Source: Bifidobacterium breve
GTDB lineage: Bacteria > Actinomycetota > Thermoleophilia > Solirubrobacterales > Solirubrobacteraceae
Reading direction: 5' to 3'
Length of the DNA stretch: 64,000 bases
Assembly (NCBI GenBank): GCA_945878865.1
Contig: CAMCUD010000008.1
Coordinates: forward strand, 62,001 to 126,000
This document shows positions 17,199-26,098 of the stretch, piece after piece. The notes under the pieces are model-generated. The model saw only the letters and a list, made by a program, of their open reading frames with translations. It had not been told where the DNA came from and made no database searches. The number at the start of each line of letters is the position of its first letter. Within the stretch, counting starts at the first letter, position 1. Position numbers and translations under genes: made by a program.

Positions 17199-17656
17199 AG
17201 GTCGGCATCGGCTACGACCACGCGGGCGCGCCGCTCGCGGAGACCGTGCGCGAGACGCTCACGGCGGCCGGCCACGAGGTGGTCGACACCGGGCAGTCCA
17301 ACGACTACCCGAACGTCGCGTTCGCGGTCGGCCACCGCGTCGCCGAGGGCGAGGTCGATCGCGGGATCATCCTCTGCGGCTCGGGGGCGGGCGTCGCAGT
17401 CGCGGCGTGCAAGATTCCCGGGGTCCGCGCCGCGTGCGCGCATGACCACTACACCGCGGGCCAGTGCGTCTCCCACGACGACGTCAACGTGCTCTGTCTC
17501 GGCGCCCGCGTCATCGGGACGGCGGTGGGCGGCGAGCTCGTCGAGGCGTTCATGGCGTCGTCCTTCAGCGGCGAGGAGCGCCACCTGCGCCGCCTGAACA
17601 AGGTCAACCAGATCGAGGCCGACGGGCTCGCGGCCGCCCTGGAGCCCGCGCCGTGA
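17195..17656 (+). CDS. rpiB: Ribose-5-phosphate isomerase B (RpiB/LacAB family)
   Basis: A 153-residue enzyme interconverting ribose-5-phosphate and ribulose-5-phosphate. Signature elements are GYDHAG (residues 6-11), [42 protein letters not shown] in parts with the active-site Cys/Ser-Gly loop, and [15 protein letters not shown]. The length is normal. It is embedded in the pentose phosphate operon, with 4-nt overlaps on both sides (ATGA from the kinase, GTGA into zwf). Confidence 0.94.
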   Translation: MKVGIGYDHAGAPLAETVRETLTAAGHEVVDTGQSNDYPNVAFAVGHRVAEGEVDRGIILCGSGAGVAVAACKIPGVRAACAHDHYTAGQCVSHDDVNVLCLGARVIGTAVGGELVEAFMASSFSGEERHLRRLNKVNQIEADGLAAALEPAP

Positions 17657-19191
17657 GCGTCACGCTGCCGCCCGAGGCCGAGGCCAACCCGCTGACGGAG
17701 GGCCTCGAGCGCCTGCCCGTCGCCCCGACGACGCTCGTCATCTTCGGCGCCACCGGCGACCTCTCCCGCCGCAAGCTCCTGCCCGCCCTCTACAACCTCG
17801 CCCACGAGGGCTCGCTGCCCGAGCGGTTCGCGCTCGTGGGCTTCGCGCTCGGCGACCTCGACGACACCGGCTTCCGCGAGCTGCTCACCGAGTCGATCCG
17901 CAGCTTCAGCCGCCGCCCGCCCGACGAGGCGGTGCTCGCCAAGCTCGTCGAGCGCGCCCGGTACGTCTCCAGCTCGTTCGACGACGACGCGGGCTACGAG
18001 CGGCTCGGCGAGGTCCTCGACGAGTTCGACGCGCAGGCCGGCCAGCCGCTGAACCGGTGCTACTACCTCTCGACCGCGCCGATGTTCTTCCCGGTCATCC
18101 CGACGGAGCTCGGCAAGCACGGCCTGCAGCGCCACGAGTCCGCCGACGTGCGGATCGTCATCGAGAAGCCCTTCGGCACGACGCTCGCCGAGGCGATGCA
18201 GCTCAACCGCACGGTGCTCGCCACCTTCGAGGAGCATCAGGTCTACCGCATCGACCACTACCTCGGGAAGGAGACCGTCCAGAACATGCTGGCGTTCCGG
18301 TTCGCCAACGGGCTGTTCGAGCCCCTGTGGAACCGGAACTTCGTCGACCACGTGCAGATCACCGCGGCGGAGGACCTCGGGATCGGCTCGCGGGCGGGCT
18401 ACTACGACAGCGCGGGCGCGCTGCGCGACCTCATCCAGAACCACATGCTCCAGCTGCTCACGCTGCTGTGCATGGAGCCGCCGGTGAACTTCACCGCCGA
18501 CGAGGTCCGCGACGAGAAGGTCAAGGTGCTGCACGCCATCAAGGCGCCGACGCCCGCCGAAGTCCCCGACATGGCGGTGCGCGCGCAGTACGGCGCGGGC
18601 GACGTCGACGGCGAGGCCGTGCCCGGCTACCTCGAGGAGACGGGGGTGCGCCACCTCTCCACCACCGAGACGTACGCGGCGCTGCGCCTGGAGGTCGACA
18701 ACTGGCGCTGGGCGGGCGTGCCGATCTACCTGCGCACCGGCAAACGCCTGTCGCGCAAGGTCACCGAGATCGCCGTGGTGCTCAAGCCCGTCCCGCACAT
18801 GGGCTTCGGCGCCGACGAGGCGACGGGCGTACGCCCCAACCAGATCATCCTGACGCTCCAGCCCAACGAGGGGGTGTCGATCACGCTGGGAGCCAAGATC
18901 CCCGGCACCCGCATGCGCATCCGCCCCGTGAACATGGAGTTCCTCTACGGCACGGCGTTCCTTTCGCAGTCGCCCGAGGCCTACGAGCGCCTCATCCTCG
19001 ACGCGATGCGCGGCGAGGCCACGCTCTTCACCCGCGACGACGAGGTCGAAGCGCAGTGGCGCATCTGCGACCCGATCGTCGCCACGTGGGCGGAGATGCC
19101 CGGCCCGCTGCCCCAGTACGAGGCCGGCACCCCCGGCCCGGTGGAGGCCAACGCCCTGCTCGCCCCCGGCCAGAACTGGCGCGCGATCTAG
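17653..19191 (+). CDS. zwf: Glucose-6-phosphate 1-dehydrogenase
   Basis: A 512-residue NADP-dependent dehydrogenase, first step of the oxidative pentose phosphate pathway. The coenzyme fold is [20 protein letters not shown], with the EKPFG motif and the active-site [10 protein letters not shown]-terminal landmarks are [19 protein letters not shown] and the terminal PGQNWRAI. The start is GTG ([10 protein letters not shown]), overlapping the rpiB stop by 4 nt. The OpcA gene follows after 2 nt, as in most actinobacteria. Confidence 0.97.
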   Translation: MSVTLPPEAEANPLTEGLERLPVAPTTLVIFGATGDLSRRKLLPALYNLAHEGSLPERFALVGFALGDLDDTGFRELLTESIRSFSRRPPDEAVLAKLVERARYVSSSFDDDAGYERLGEVLDEFDAQAGQPLNRCYYLSTAPMFFPVIPTELGKHGLQRHESADVRIVIEKPFGTTLAEAMQLNRTVLATFEEHQVYRIDHYLGKETVQNMLAFRFANGLFEPLWNRNFVDHVQITAAEDLGIGSRAGYYDSAGALRDLIQNHMLQLLTLLCMEPPVNFTADEVRDEKVKVLHAIKAPTPAEVPDMAVRAQYGAGDVDGEAVPGYLEETGVRHLSTTETYAALRLEVDNWRWAGVPIYLRTGKRLSRKVTEIAVVLKPVPHMGFGADEATGVRPNQIILTLQPNEGVSITLGAKIPGTRMRIRPVNMEFLYGTAFLSQSPEAYERLILDAMRGEATLFTRDDEVEAQWRICDPIVATWAEMPGPLPQYEAGTPGPVEANALLAPGQNWRAI

Positions 19192-19193
19192 CG

Positions 19194-20276
19194 ATGCCCG
19201 CCGTCAGCGACAGCGTCTGGCAGGCCGCCGACACGACGCCCGGCGCGATCGAGGGCGCGCTGCGCTCGATGCTCGCCGAGCGCCACGCCGAGAGCGCGTC
19301 GTACGTGCCGGCGCGCGCGCTGAACCTCGTGACCGTCGTCGACCGCGAGTGGAGCGGCGAGATCGCCAACCGGCTGCGCAAGGTCGGGCGCTACCACGCG
19401 TCGCGCACCGTCGTGTGCTCCGTCGAGCCCGGCCGCACGACGATCGACGCGACGGCGACGATCGCCTCGGACACCGAGCCGCGCCCTGGGGAGTTCGCGC
19501 TGCTGCGCGAGACCGTGATCCTCTCGGTGGGGGAGCAGCATCTCCCCCACCTCGACCAGATCGTCGACCCGCTTGTCGTCACCGACCTCGCCACGGTCGT
19601 CTGGTCGCCGCACGGCCACCCGGAGGCCGTCGACGCGCTGACGACCGCGCCCCCGGGCGGGATGCCGATCGCCCAGGTGGTCCTGCTCGACAGCGTCGAC
19701 GAGCCCGACCCGCTCGAGGCGCTGCACCGCGTGTGCGCCCTGTCGGAGCGCATCGCGGTCGTCGACCTCGCGTGGCTGCGCTCGACCCCGTGGCGTGAGC
19801 GCGTGGCCGCCGTCTTCGATCCACCTGCACGCCGGCGCGAGCTCACGCTGCTGCGCGAGGTCGAGGTGGGCGCGCGGCCCGGCTCGGAGACCGCGGCGCT
19901 GCTGCTCCTCGGCTGGCTGTGCGCGCAGCTCGGGTGGACGCCGTCGCCGCTGGCGCGGGTCGGCACCGCGCTGAGCGGCAAAGTGCGCGCCCCTCGGGGC
20001 GAGGTCACGCTGACGATCACGCCCGCGGTGCACCTCAGCGTGCCGGGCCTCGACGGCATCGCGCTGCGCACCGACGACGGCGCGACGACCGCGCTGACCC
20101 GCGGCGTCGGCGGCCTGACCGAGCAGCGCACCGAAGCCGACGGGCGCACCCACGAGTGGACGGTGCTCGGCGCCTCACGCGGCGAATCGGGCATCCTCGG
20201 CGAGGGCATCCGCCAGGCGCTGCTGCGCGACCCGACGTACGCGCCGGCGGTCCGCGCCGCGCGCGATCTCCTCTGA
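19194..20276 (+). CDS. opcA: Glucose-6-phosphate dehydrogenase assembly protein OpcA
   Basis: A 360-residue OpcA-family protein that supports oligomerisation and redox control of Zwf in cyanobacteria and actinobacteria. Recognisable segments are ARALNLVTVVDREWSGEIANRLRKVGRYHASRT in part, the central LRETVILSVGEQHLPHLDQIVDPLVVTDLATVVWSP region, and LLGWLCAQLGW. It lies 2 nt downstream of zwf, the standard partner order. Confidence 0.92.
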   Translation: MPAVSDSVWQAADTTPGAIEGALRSMLAERHAESASYVPARALNLVTVVDREWSGEIANRLRKVGRYHASRTVVCSVEPGRTTIDATATIASDTEPRPGEFALLRETVILSVGEQHLPHLDQIVDPLVVTDLATVVWSPHGHPEAVDALTTAPPGGMPIAQVVLLDSVDEPDPLEALHRVCALSERIAVVDLAWLRSTPWRERVAAVFDPPARRRELTLLREVEVGARPGSETAALLLLGWLCAQLGWTPSPLARVGTALSGKVRAPRGEVTLTITPAVHLSVPGLDGIALRTDDGATTALTRGVGGLTEQRTEADGRTHEWTVLGASRGESGILGEGIRQALLRDPTYAPAVRAARDLL

Positions 20277-20287
20277 GACCAGGACTG

Positions 20288-22237
20288 ATGACGACGACCG
20301 ACCCCATGTCCCGCATCGTGGGCGACGTGCCGCTCGGCGGCTCGCCGTTCCCACCCATCGCGGAGTACGCGTTCCTGTCCGACTGCGAGACCACGGCGCT
20401 CGTGGCCCCCACGGGGAACATCGAATGGATGTGCCTGCCGCGGATGGACGGGCCGTCGGTCTTCGGCGCGATGCTCGATCGCGACGCCGGCGGTTTCCGC
20501 ATCGGGCCCGCCGACCACTACGTGCCCGCGGGCCGGCGGTACATCCCCGGCACGATGATCCACGAGACGACGTGGGGCACCCGCACCGGCTGGGTGATCG
20601 TCCGCGACGTGCTGCTCGTCGGCCCGTGGCACCACCACGACGACCGCTCGGAGACGCACAGGCGCTCGCCCACCGACTACGACGCCGACCACGTCCTGCT
20701 GCGGACCATGCGCTGCGTCAACGGCTCGGTCGAGATGGTGCTCGAGTGCGAGCCGTCGTTCGACTACGGGCGCAAGTACGCGCGCTGGGAGTACGACGGG
20801 CCGGGCTACAACGTCGGGGTTGCCACGGCGCCCGACGACCCGCTGAAGCTCACGCTCACCACCGACCTCCGCCTCGGCTTCGAGGGCGGCCGTGCCCGCG
20901 CGCGCACGACGCTGCGCGACGGCGATGTCGCGTTCGCCGCCCTGACCTGGAGCTCGCACGGCGGCCCGACGACGTACGACGAGGCCTACGAGCGGCTCGT
21001 CAAGACCGCGGACTACTGGCACGAGTGGCTCGCCCACGGCAACTTCCCCGATCACCCGTGGCGCACATACCTGCAGCGCAGCGCGCTCACCCTGAAGGGC
21101 CTGTCCTTCGCCCCGACCGGGGCGATGATCGCCGCCGCCACGACGTCGCTGCCTGAGACCCCGGGCGGCGAGCGCAACTGGGACTACCGCTACTCGTGGA
21201 TCCGCGACAGCACGTGGATGCTCTGGGGGCTGTACTCGCTGGGCTTCGACTGGGAGGCCAACGACTTCTTCTACTTCATCACCGAGATGCTTGAGGACGG
21301 CAGCGACATCCAGGTGATGTACGGGATCGGCGGCGAGCGTGAGCTCGAGGAGCTGACGCTCTCGCACCTCGACGGCTACGAGAACGCGCGGCCGGTGCGC
21401 ATCGGCAACGGCGCGTACAACCACCGCCAGCACGACGTCTGGGGCGCGGTCCTCGACTCGTTCTACCTGCACACGAAGTCGCGCGACAGCGTCGCCGAGC
21501 GCTTCTGGCGCCCGCTGTCGCGCCTGGTCGACGAGGCGATCGCGCACTGGCGCGAGCCCGACCGCGGCATCTGGGAGGTCCGCGGCGAGCCCAAGCACTT
21601 CACGTTCAGCAAGATCATGTGCTGGGTGGCGTGCGACCGCGGCGCCCGCCTGGCGCGGCTGCGCGACGCCCACGAGCAGGCGACGCGCTGGCAGGAGGCC
21701 GCCGACGAGATCAAGGCCGACGTGCTGGCCAACGGCGTCGACGACCGCGGCGTGTTCGTCCAGCACTACGAGACCGAGGCGCTCGACGCGTCGCTGCTGC
21801 TCATCCCGATGCTGCGGTTCCTGCCGCCCGACGACCCGCGTGTCCGCGCGACCGTGGAGGCGATCGAGAACGAGCTCACCGAGGACGGGCTCGTCCTGCG
21901 CTACCGCGTCGAGGAGACCGACGACGGCCTCACCGGCGAGGAGGGCACGTTCACGATCTGCTCGTTCTGGCTCGTCAGCGCCCTGGCGGAGATCGGCGAG
22001 ACGGCGCGCGCCCGGCAGCTGTGCGAGAAGCTCCTGAGCTACGCGAGCCCGCTACTGCTGTACGCGGAGGAGATCGAGGCCCGGTCGGGAAGACACCTCG
22101 GCAACTTCCCGCAGGCGTTCACCCACCTCGCCCTCATCAACGCCGTCATGCACGTCATCAAGGCCGACCAGGAGCTGGTCCAGAGCGCGACGCCGCCAGG
22201 CGCCCGGCCGGCGCACGAGCGGAGGCCCACGCTGTGA
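20288..22237 (+). CDS. Glycoside hydrolase family 15 (trehalase/glucoamylase-type)
   Basis: A 649-residue cytosolic GH15 enzyme with no signal peptide. The N-terminal beta-sandwich includes IAEYAFLSDCETTALVAPTGNIEWMCLPR, and an (alpha/alpha)6 barrel follows. The barrel has GGERNWDYRYSWIRDSTWMLWGLYSLGF and the catalytic-acid region WEVRGEPKHFTFSKIMCWVACDRG, with DGLVLRYRVEETDDGLTGEEGTF near the second catalytic Glu. Mycobacterial members are trehalases; others act on short glucans. Placement before pgl and after opcA suggests it releases glucose for the ROK kinase and Zwf. The pgl start overlaps its stop codon (GTGA). Confidence 0.9.
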   Translation: MTTTDPMSRIVGDVPLGGSPFPPIAEYAFLSDCETTALVAPTGNIEWMCLPRMDGPSVFGAMLDRDAGGFRIGPADHYVPAGRRYIPGTMIHETTWGTRTGWVIVRDVLLVGPWHHHDDRSETHRRSPTDYDADHVLLRTMRCVNGSVEMVLECEPSFDYGRKYARWEYDGPGYNVGVATAPDDPLKLTLTTDLRLGFEGGRARARTTLRDGDVAFAALTWSSHGGPTTYDEAYERLVKTADYWHEWLAHGNFPDHPWRTYLQRSALTLKGLSFAPTGAMIAAATTSLPETPGGERNWDYRYSWIRDSTWMLWGLYSLGFDWEANDFFYFITEMLEDGSDIQVMYGIGGERELEELTLSHLDGYENARPVRIGNGAYNHRQHDVWGAVLDSFYLHTKSRDSVAERFWRPLSRLVDEAIAHWREPDRGIWEVRGEPKHFTFSKIMCWVACDRGARLARLRDAHEQATRWQEAADEIKADVLANGVDDRGVFVQHYETEALDASLLLIPMLRFLPPDDPRVRATVEAIENELTEDGLVLRYRVEETDDGLTGEEGTFTICSFWLVSALAEIGETARARQLCEKLLSYASPLLLYAEEIEARSGRHLGNFPQAFTHLALINAVMHVIKADQELVQSATPPGARPAHERRPTL

Positions 22238-22926
22238 CCGTCGTGACCGCCCTGCCCGACGCCGAGGCGGCGTGCCGCCGCGTCGCCAACCTGCTGGCCA
22301 GCAACATCGCCGACGCCCGCCAGCTCGGCCGCGACGTGCACGTCTCCCTCGCGGGCGGCTCGACCCCGCGCCGCGCCTACCAGCTGCTCGCCGACATGGA
22401 GGGCTCGTGGGACCACGTCCACCTGTGGCTCGGCGACGAGCGCTGCGTCCCCGACGAGGATCCGGAGAGCAACGCGAAGATGGTCGAGGAGGAGATCTGC
22501 GCCCGCGCCCGGGCCACGCCGCCGACCCTCCACCGCATCGAGCACCACGACCGCCCGGACGACGCCGCGTGGGCGTACGGCCAGGCGCTGATCGAGGCCA
22601 TGGGGCCCGAGCCGGTCTTCGACTTCGTGCTGCTCGGGCTCGGCGAGGACGGGCACACCGCCTCGCTGTTCCCGGGCCATCCCGCCGCGGCGGCGCAGGT
22701 CGCCCCGGTGGTGGCGGTGCGCAATGCGCCGAAGCCACCGCCCGACCGGATCTCCATGACGCTCCCGCTGCTCGCCCGCGCGCGCCGCACGATCCTGCTC
22801 GCCGCCGGCGAGGGCAAGCGCGAGCCGCTCGACCGCGTGCTGGCCGGCGACGACAGCATCCCGCCGGGCCGCCTGGGCAAGGGGCTCGACGAGGTCGTCT
22901 GCGATGTCGCGGCACACCCCGGGTAG
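22234..22926 (+). CDS. pgl: 6-phosphogluconolactonase (DevB/SOL type)
   Basis: A 230-residue lactonase that hydrolyses 6-phosphogluconolactone, second step of the oxidative pentose phosphate pathway. Motifs are VSLAGGSTPRRAYQLL (phosphate loop), LWLGDERCVP, DPESN and FDFVLLGLGEDGHTASLFPG with the catalytic His. The start is GTG at 22234 in a 4-nt overlap with the GH15 gene. The 3' end overlaps the histidine phosphatase gene by 23 nt. Confidence 0.93.
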   Translation: MTVVTALPDAEAACRRVANLLASNIADARQLGRDVHVSLAGGSTPRRAYQLLADMEGSWDHVHLWLGDERCVPDEDPESNAKMVEEEICARARATPPTLHRIEHHDRPDDAAWAYGQALIEAMGPEPVFDFVLLGLGEDGHTASLFPGHPAAAAQVAPVVAVRNAPKPPPDRISMTLPLLARARRTILLAAGEGKREPLDRVLAGDDSIPPGRLGKGLDEVVCDVAAHPG

Positions 22927-23542
22927 GAACCTCACCGGCCACCGCCTCCCGGCCGCGGGCGAGCGCCGAGAGGTCGTGCTCGTCCGCCACGGCGAGACGG
23001 CGTGGTCGCGCGACCGCAAGCACACCGGGCGCACCGACATCCCGCTGCTCGACGAGGGCCGTGCGCAGATCCGCGAGGCGCTCGCGCCCAAGCTCGAGGG
23101 CTGGCCGTTCGCGCTGACGCTGTGCAGCCCGCTGGGCCGCGCGCGGGAGACGGCGGAGCTCGCGGGCCTGACACCAGACGCCTACGACGACGACCTGCTG
23201 GAATGGGACTACGGTGAGTACGAGGGCGTCACGACCGCCGACATCCGCACGCTGCGCCCCGACTGGCTGCTGTGGCGCGACGGCTGCCCGGGTGGGGAAA
23301 AGCCCGATGACGTCGCGGCACGCTGTGACCGCGTGATCGCGCGGGTGCTGGAAATCATCGGCGACCCCGACTGCGAGACCGACGTGGCGCTCGTCGCCCA
23401 CGGCCACGTGCTGCGCGTGCTGGCAGCCCGCTGGCTCGAGCAGCCACCGGCGTTCGGCTCGCGGCTGTGGCTGGCGACCGGCTCGCTCTCCGTGCTCGGC
23501 TTCGAGCGCGAGACGCGGGTCGTCCGTCGCTGGAACGCCTAG
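22904..23542 (+). CDS. Histidine phosphatase family protein (phosphoglycerate mutase-like)
   Basis: A 212-residue acid-phosphatase-fold enzyme. The catalytic RHG is in VLVRHGETAWSRDRKHTGRTD, the second Arg is in SPLGRARETAELAG, Glu is in EWDYGEYEG, and the second His is in LVAHGHVLRVLAARWL. The set of residues indicates an active phosphatase; the substrate is unknown but could be a sugar phosphate, given the operon. It is the last gene of the sugar operon and is followed at once by a strong terminator. Confidence 0.9.
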   Translation: MSRHTPGRNLTGHRLPAAGERREVVLVRHGETAWSRDRKHTGRTDIPLLDEGRAQIREALAPKLEGWPFALTLCSPLGRARETAELAGLTPDAYDDDLLEWDYGEYEGVTTADIRTLRPDWLLWRDGCPGGEKPDDVAARCDRVIARVLEIIGDPDCETDVALVAHGHVLRVLAARWLEQPPAFGSRLWLATGSLSVLGFERETRVVRRWNA

Positions 23543-23580
23543 ACCGACGTTTCGCCCGCTGAGCGGGCGTTTCGTCGGTC
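23542..23580. terminator. Bidirectional intrinsic terminator closing the sugar operon
   Basis: A two-tier hairpin has outer stem GACCGACG/CGTCGGTC, symmetric TTT bulges, and inner stem CGCCCGC/GCGGGCG with a TGA loop. It begins in the stop codon of the phosphatase and faces the convergent collagen-like gene, so it can serve both. Confidence 0.85.
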
Positions 23581-23631
23581 CTCGCAGGCGGGTGGGGCAC
23601 CGCCGGTCGGGCGCCCCACCCGCAGCGTCAG

Positions 23632-25725
23632 CTACGTCGTGCTGATGTCGATCTTCTCGGTCGTCGTGCCGGACGTGCCCGCCCGGTTGACCGCTGAGAC
23701 CTTGACCGTGAGCTCACCATCGCCGGCAGCGGCAAGCGCCTTTCGGGCGGCCTTGCTGAGCGTGAGCGAGAGCTTGGCGCTCTTGCCCTTGGCGATGCGG
23801 AACGTCTTCGAGACGCGGTAGGTCTTGCCGCCGATCTTGAACGTGCCGCGCACCGTCACGGTGCAGGTGCTCGCGTTGGAGCACGTGAACGTGCCGAGGC
23901 CGACCTTCCCGGTCTTCGTCGAGACGAGGACCGCGCTCGGCAGCGTGCCTGTCGCGGGACCGATCTTGCCCGGCGTCGACGTGCTTCCGGCGCCGGCCAC
24001 CGACGTGCCGGCGGGACCGGCGGGGCCCGCGGGGCCCGCGGGGCCGGCAGGACCTGCGGCGCCGTCAGCACCGGCAGGACCCGCAGGACCGGCGGGGCCG
24101 GCAGGACCCGCGGCGCCGTCAGCACCGGCAGGACCAGCGGGGCCGGCGGGACCGGCAGGCGGGCCGGGGGGCTCCGGCGCATCAGGCACGACGATGCTGA
24201 TCTCATCGGTCGTCGTCTGCCCGGCGCTGTCCGTGACCGTGGCCTTAAGCGTCACGATCTTGTCGTCGTCGTCGTCCGTCGGGCTCCAGCTGAACTCGTA
24301 CGGGCCCTTGGTCTTCGTGGCGACCGGCTTGCCGTCGACGCTGAGCGTCACGGACTTCACGCCGAAGTCGTCCGTGGCCTTGACGACCGGCTCAATCGTC
24401 TGACCGACTGCGACCACCGTGGCGTCCGCGGGGTCGACGATCTCCGCACCGGGCGCGGCGTCCGCCGGCTTGACCGGCACCGCCAACGGGGACGGAGCCG
24501 CTGTCAGGAAGCCCGTCACCGTGACGGACGCAGCGGGGACGGTGTCGGCGTCCAGACCTGAGATGGCACCACAGGGGTTCGCCGACGCGGCCACCGTGAT
24601 CGGACCGGTCGCGCAGTTGAACCAGTCGCCGGTCGACGGCACGGGCGACGCGAGCCTCACCGCGGTGTTGTCCACGTTGGCGTTGAAGATCGCGTGACCG
24701 TTGCGCAGGTACGAGTTGCCCTGGAGCTTCAGCGCCGGGACCGACGGATTGCTCGGATCCGGGCCCGTCCCCGCATCGGTCAGCAGGACGCCGACATTCG
24801 CGCGCAGCCCCGCGGTGCTCGTCGAGAACCGGTTGTCGCTGATCGTCGAGCCGGTGACCGCGCCGCGGGCACCTGCGTGGTACTGAATGCCCACCTGGTC
24901 CTGCGACGCGCCGACGAAACGGCCCTTCACGGTCGTGTTCGTGACGAAGCCGTACTCGAGGATGCCGCTGCGCAGGAGGTTCGCGGGGTCACCATCGGGT
25001 CCGCGGGCCGCGTCGAACAGGATGCCGCCGGATTGGTAGCCGGTGACGAAGCTGTCTTGCACGGTCACGTCCCGTCGGACGGTCGCCTCGCTGGCGCCCT
25101 GCAGCGAGTTCGTCGCAACGATGCCCCAGCCGTACGGCTTCGTGCCGGCGGTGACGTCCACCGTCGTCGGCAGGTAGAACGGGCCGATCTGCGAGTTCTT
25201 GATCTCGCCCGCCGTGTTGAAGAACGCGACGCCCGCTTCGGCGTACACGTCGGGGGAGGTGACCGTCACGCCGCTGATCGACGTGAAGTTCTCGTTGCCG
25301 TCCGACGAGCCGTTGGACTGCCGCACGACGGAGATGACGTTGCCGCCACCGTCACGCAGGTACGGGGCCGTGCCGGCGAGGGAGTCACCGCGCTCGCCCT
25401 TGGGCGAAATGAAGACCTTGTCGGGCCCGGCGCCCTTGATCGTGAGCGGCTTGGAGATCGTCAGGCCGTTCTTGGAGCCCGGCTGCGACGGGTTCTCCGT
25501 CGGATTGTTCAACGGGGTGGACCGCTCCTGGTAGGAGCCGTCGCAGATGATGATCGTGTCCCAGGGCGCGGCATGGTCGATCGCGGACTGAATCGACGTG
25601 AACGTCGCGTTGGGGCACTGGGCCTTGTCGTCGTCGACCGTCCAAGTCGACGCCGCGGCACTGGCGGGCGCGGCCAGAACGGCCAGCGTCACGCCCAGCG
25701 CAAGGCGGAGTGTGGGTGGTGCCAT
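23632..25725 (-). CDS. Secreted parallel beta-helix protein with Ig-like and collagen-like regions
   Basis: A 697-residue exported protein. It has a signal peptide (residues 1-27, ending APASAAAS) and a right-handed beta-helix-like region (about 30-400: FTSIQSAIDHA, GLTISKPLTIKGAGPDKVFI, ISGVTVTSPDVY). An Ig-like domain follows (about 420-510: DDFGVKSVTLSVDGKPVATKT). About 17 collagen-type G-X-Y triplets then appear (about 522-575; GPA, GAD, GAA units). The C-terminal beta-sandwich (about 590-697: TCTVTVRGTFKIGGKTYRV, LSLTLSKAARKALAAAGDG) is common in Solirubrobacterales extracellular proteins. There is no sortase motif or membrane anchor. An AGAGGT element precedes the ATG by about 13 nt. 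Confidence 0.82.
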   Translation of the reverse strand: MAPPTLRLALGVTLAVLAAPASAAASTWTVDDDKAQCPNATFTSIQSAIDHAAPWDTIIICDGSYQERSTPLNNPTENPSQPGSKNGLTISKPLTIKGAGPDKVFISPKGERGDSLAGTAPYLRDGGGNVISVVRQSNGSSDGNENFTSISGVTVTSPDVYAEAGVAFFNTAGEIKNSQIGPFYLPTTVDVTAGTKPYGWGIVATNSLQGASEATVRRDVTVQDSFVTGYQSGGILFDAARGPDGDPANLLRSGILEYGFVTNTTVKGRFVGASQDQVGIQYHAGARGAVTGSTISDNRFSTSTAGLRANVGVLLTDAGTGPDPSNPSVPALKLQGNSYLRNGHAIFNANVDNTAVRLASPVPSTGDWFNCATGPITVAASANPCGAISGLDADTVPAASVTVTGFLTAAPSPLAVPVKPADAAPGAEIVDPADATVVAVGQTIEPVVKATDDFGVKSVTLSVDGKPVATKTKGPYEFSWSPTDDDDDKIVTLKATVTDSAGQTTTDEISIVVPDAPEPPGPPAGPAGPAGPAGADGAAGPAGPAGPAGPAGADGAAGPAGPAGPAGPAGPAGTSVAGAGSTSTPGKIGPATGTLPSAVLVSTKTGKVGLGTFTCSNASTCTVTVRGTFKIGGKTYRVSKTFRIAKGKSAKLSLTLSKAARKALAAAGDGELTVKVSAVNRAGTSGTTTEKIDISTT
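24005..24165 (-). repeat. DNA repeat tract encoding the collagen-like GPA segment
   Basis: Imperfect 9-nt units (GGN CCN GCN) stack in a tract that also contains two identical 24-nt blocks at 24056-24079 and 24110-24133 (54-nt period), each encoding part of GAD-GAA. Such tracts expand and contract by slippage, so length variation between strains is expected. Confidence 0.85.
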
Positions 25726-26098
25726 GTGGGCGGGTACCTCTGATCGGGGTGGGTTGCGAAAGAGCGTGTGCACTCGGGCACGCCCTGTCGTCACCGTCGC
25801 GTCGGCACCCGCATCCGGTGAGGACCCGGACCGTAGTCCCCTATCCGGCCTTCGACCTTGGACACTTGGTCGAAACCTGAACCGTCTCGCTTTTGACCAT
25901 CGGTCGAACGCGCGCTTCCATCCACCGGCATAGCCTGTTGTTCTCCGAAACGCCGGGAATCTGGATGATCGCGCCACTCGGGGCGCCATCACTTCCGGTG
26001 ACCAGAAAACAGTGTGTCTCGGATGAAGTACGACGCGAGAGCTGCCGGCACGCGGGTCCGTGGAGTGCTCACCAGTCCAATCCCACCCCGGAGAACCG
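25726..26098. other. Intergenic region shared by two divergent secreted-protein genes
   Basis: A 373-bp gap with no supportable gene. It carries the GGTCGAA half-site cluster (25851-25908) and a Shine-Dalgarno GGAG just before GTG 26099. I saw no other conserved element. Confidence 0.6.
25851..25908. promoter_or_regulatory. Cluster of four TTYGACC/GGTCGAA half-sites
   Basis: There are two inverted repeats. TTCGACC-N10-GGTCGAA occupies 25851-25874 and TTTGACC-N3-GGTCGAA occupies 25892-25908. They lie between two divergent genes for secreted proteins and probably form a common operator array. Confidence 0.55.

Noticed and set aside
19391-21766. 791-residue open frame on the minus strand
   Set aside because: Antisense to opcA and the GH15 gene; typical high-GC shadow frame rich in Val, Arg and Ala.
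24005-24165. Possible CRISPR or minisatellite
   Set aside because: The repeats are in frame and encode G-X-Y triplets; no spacers and no cas genes.
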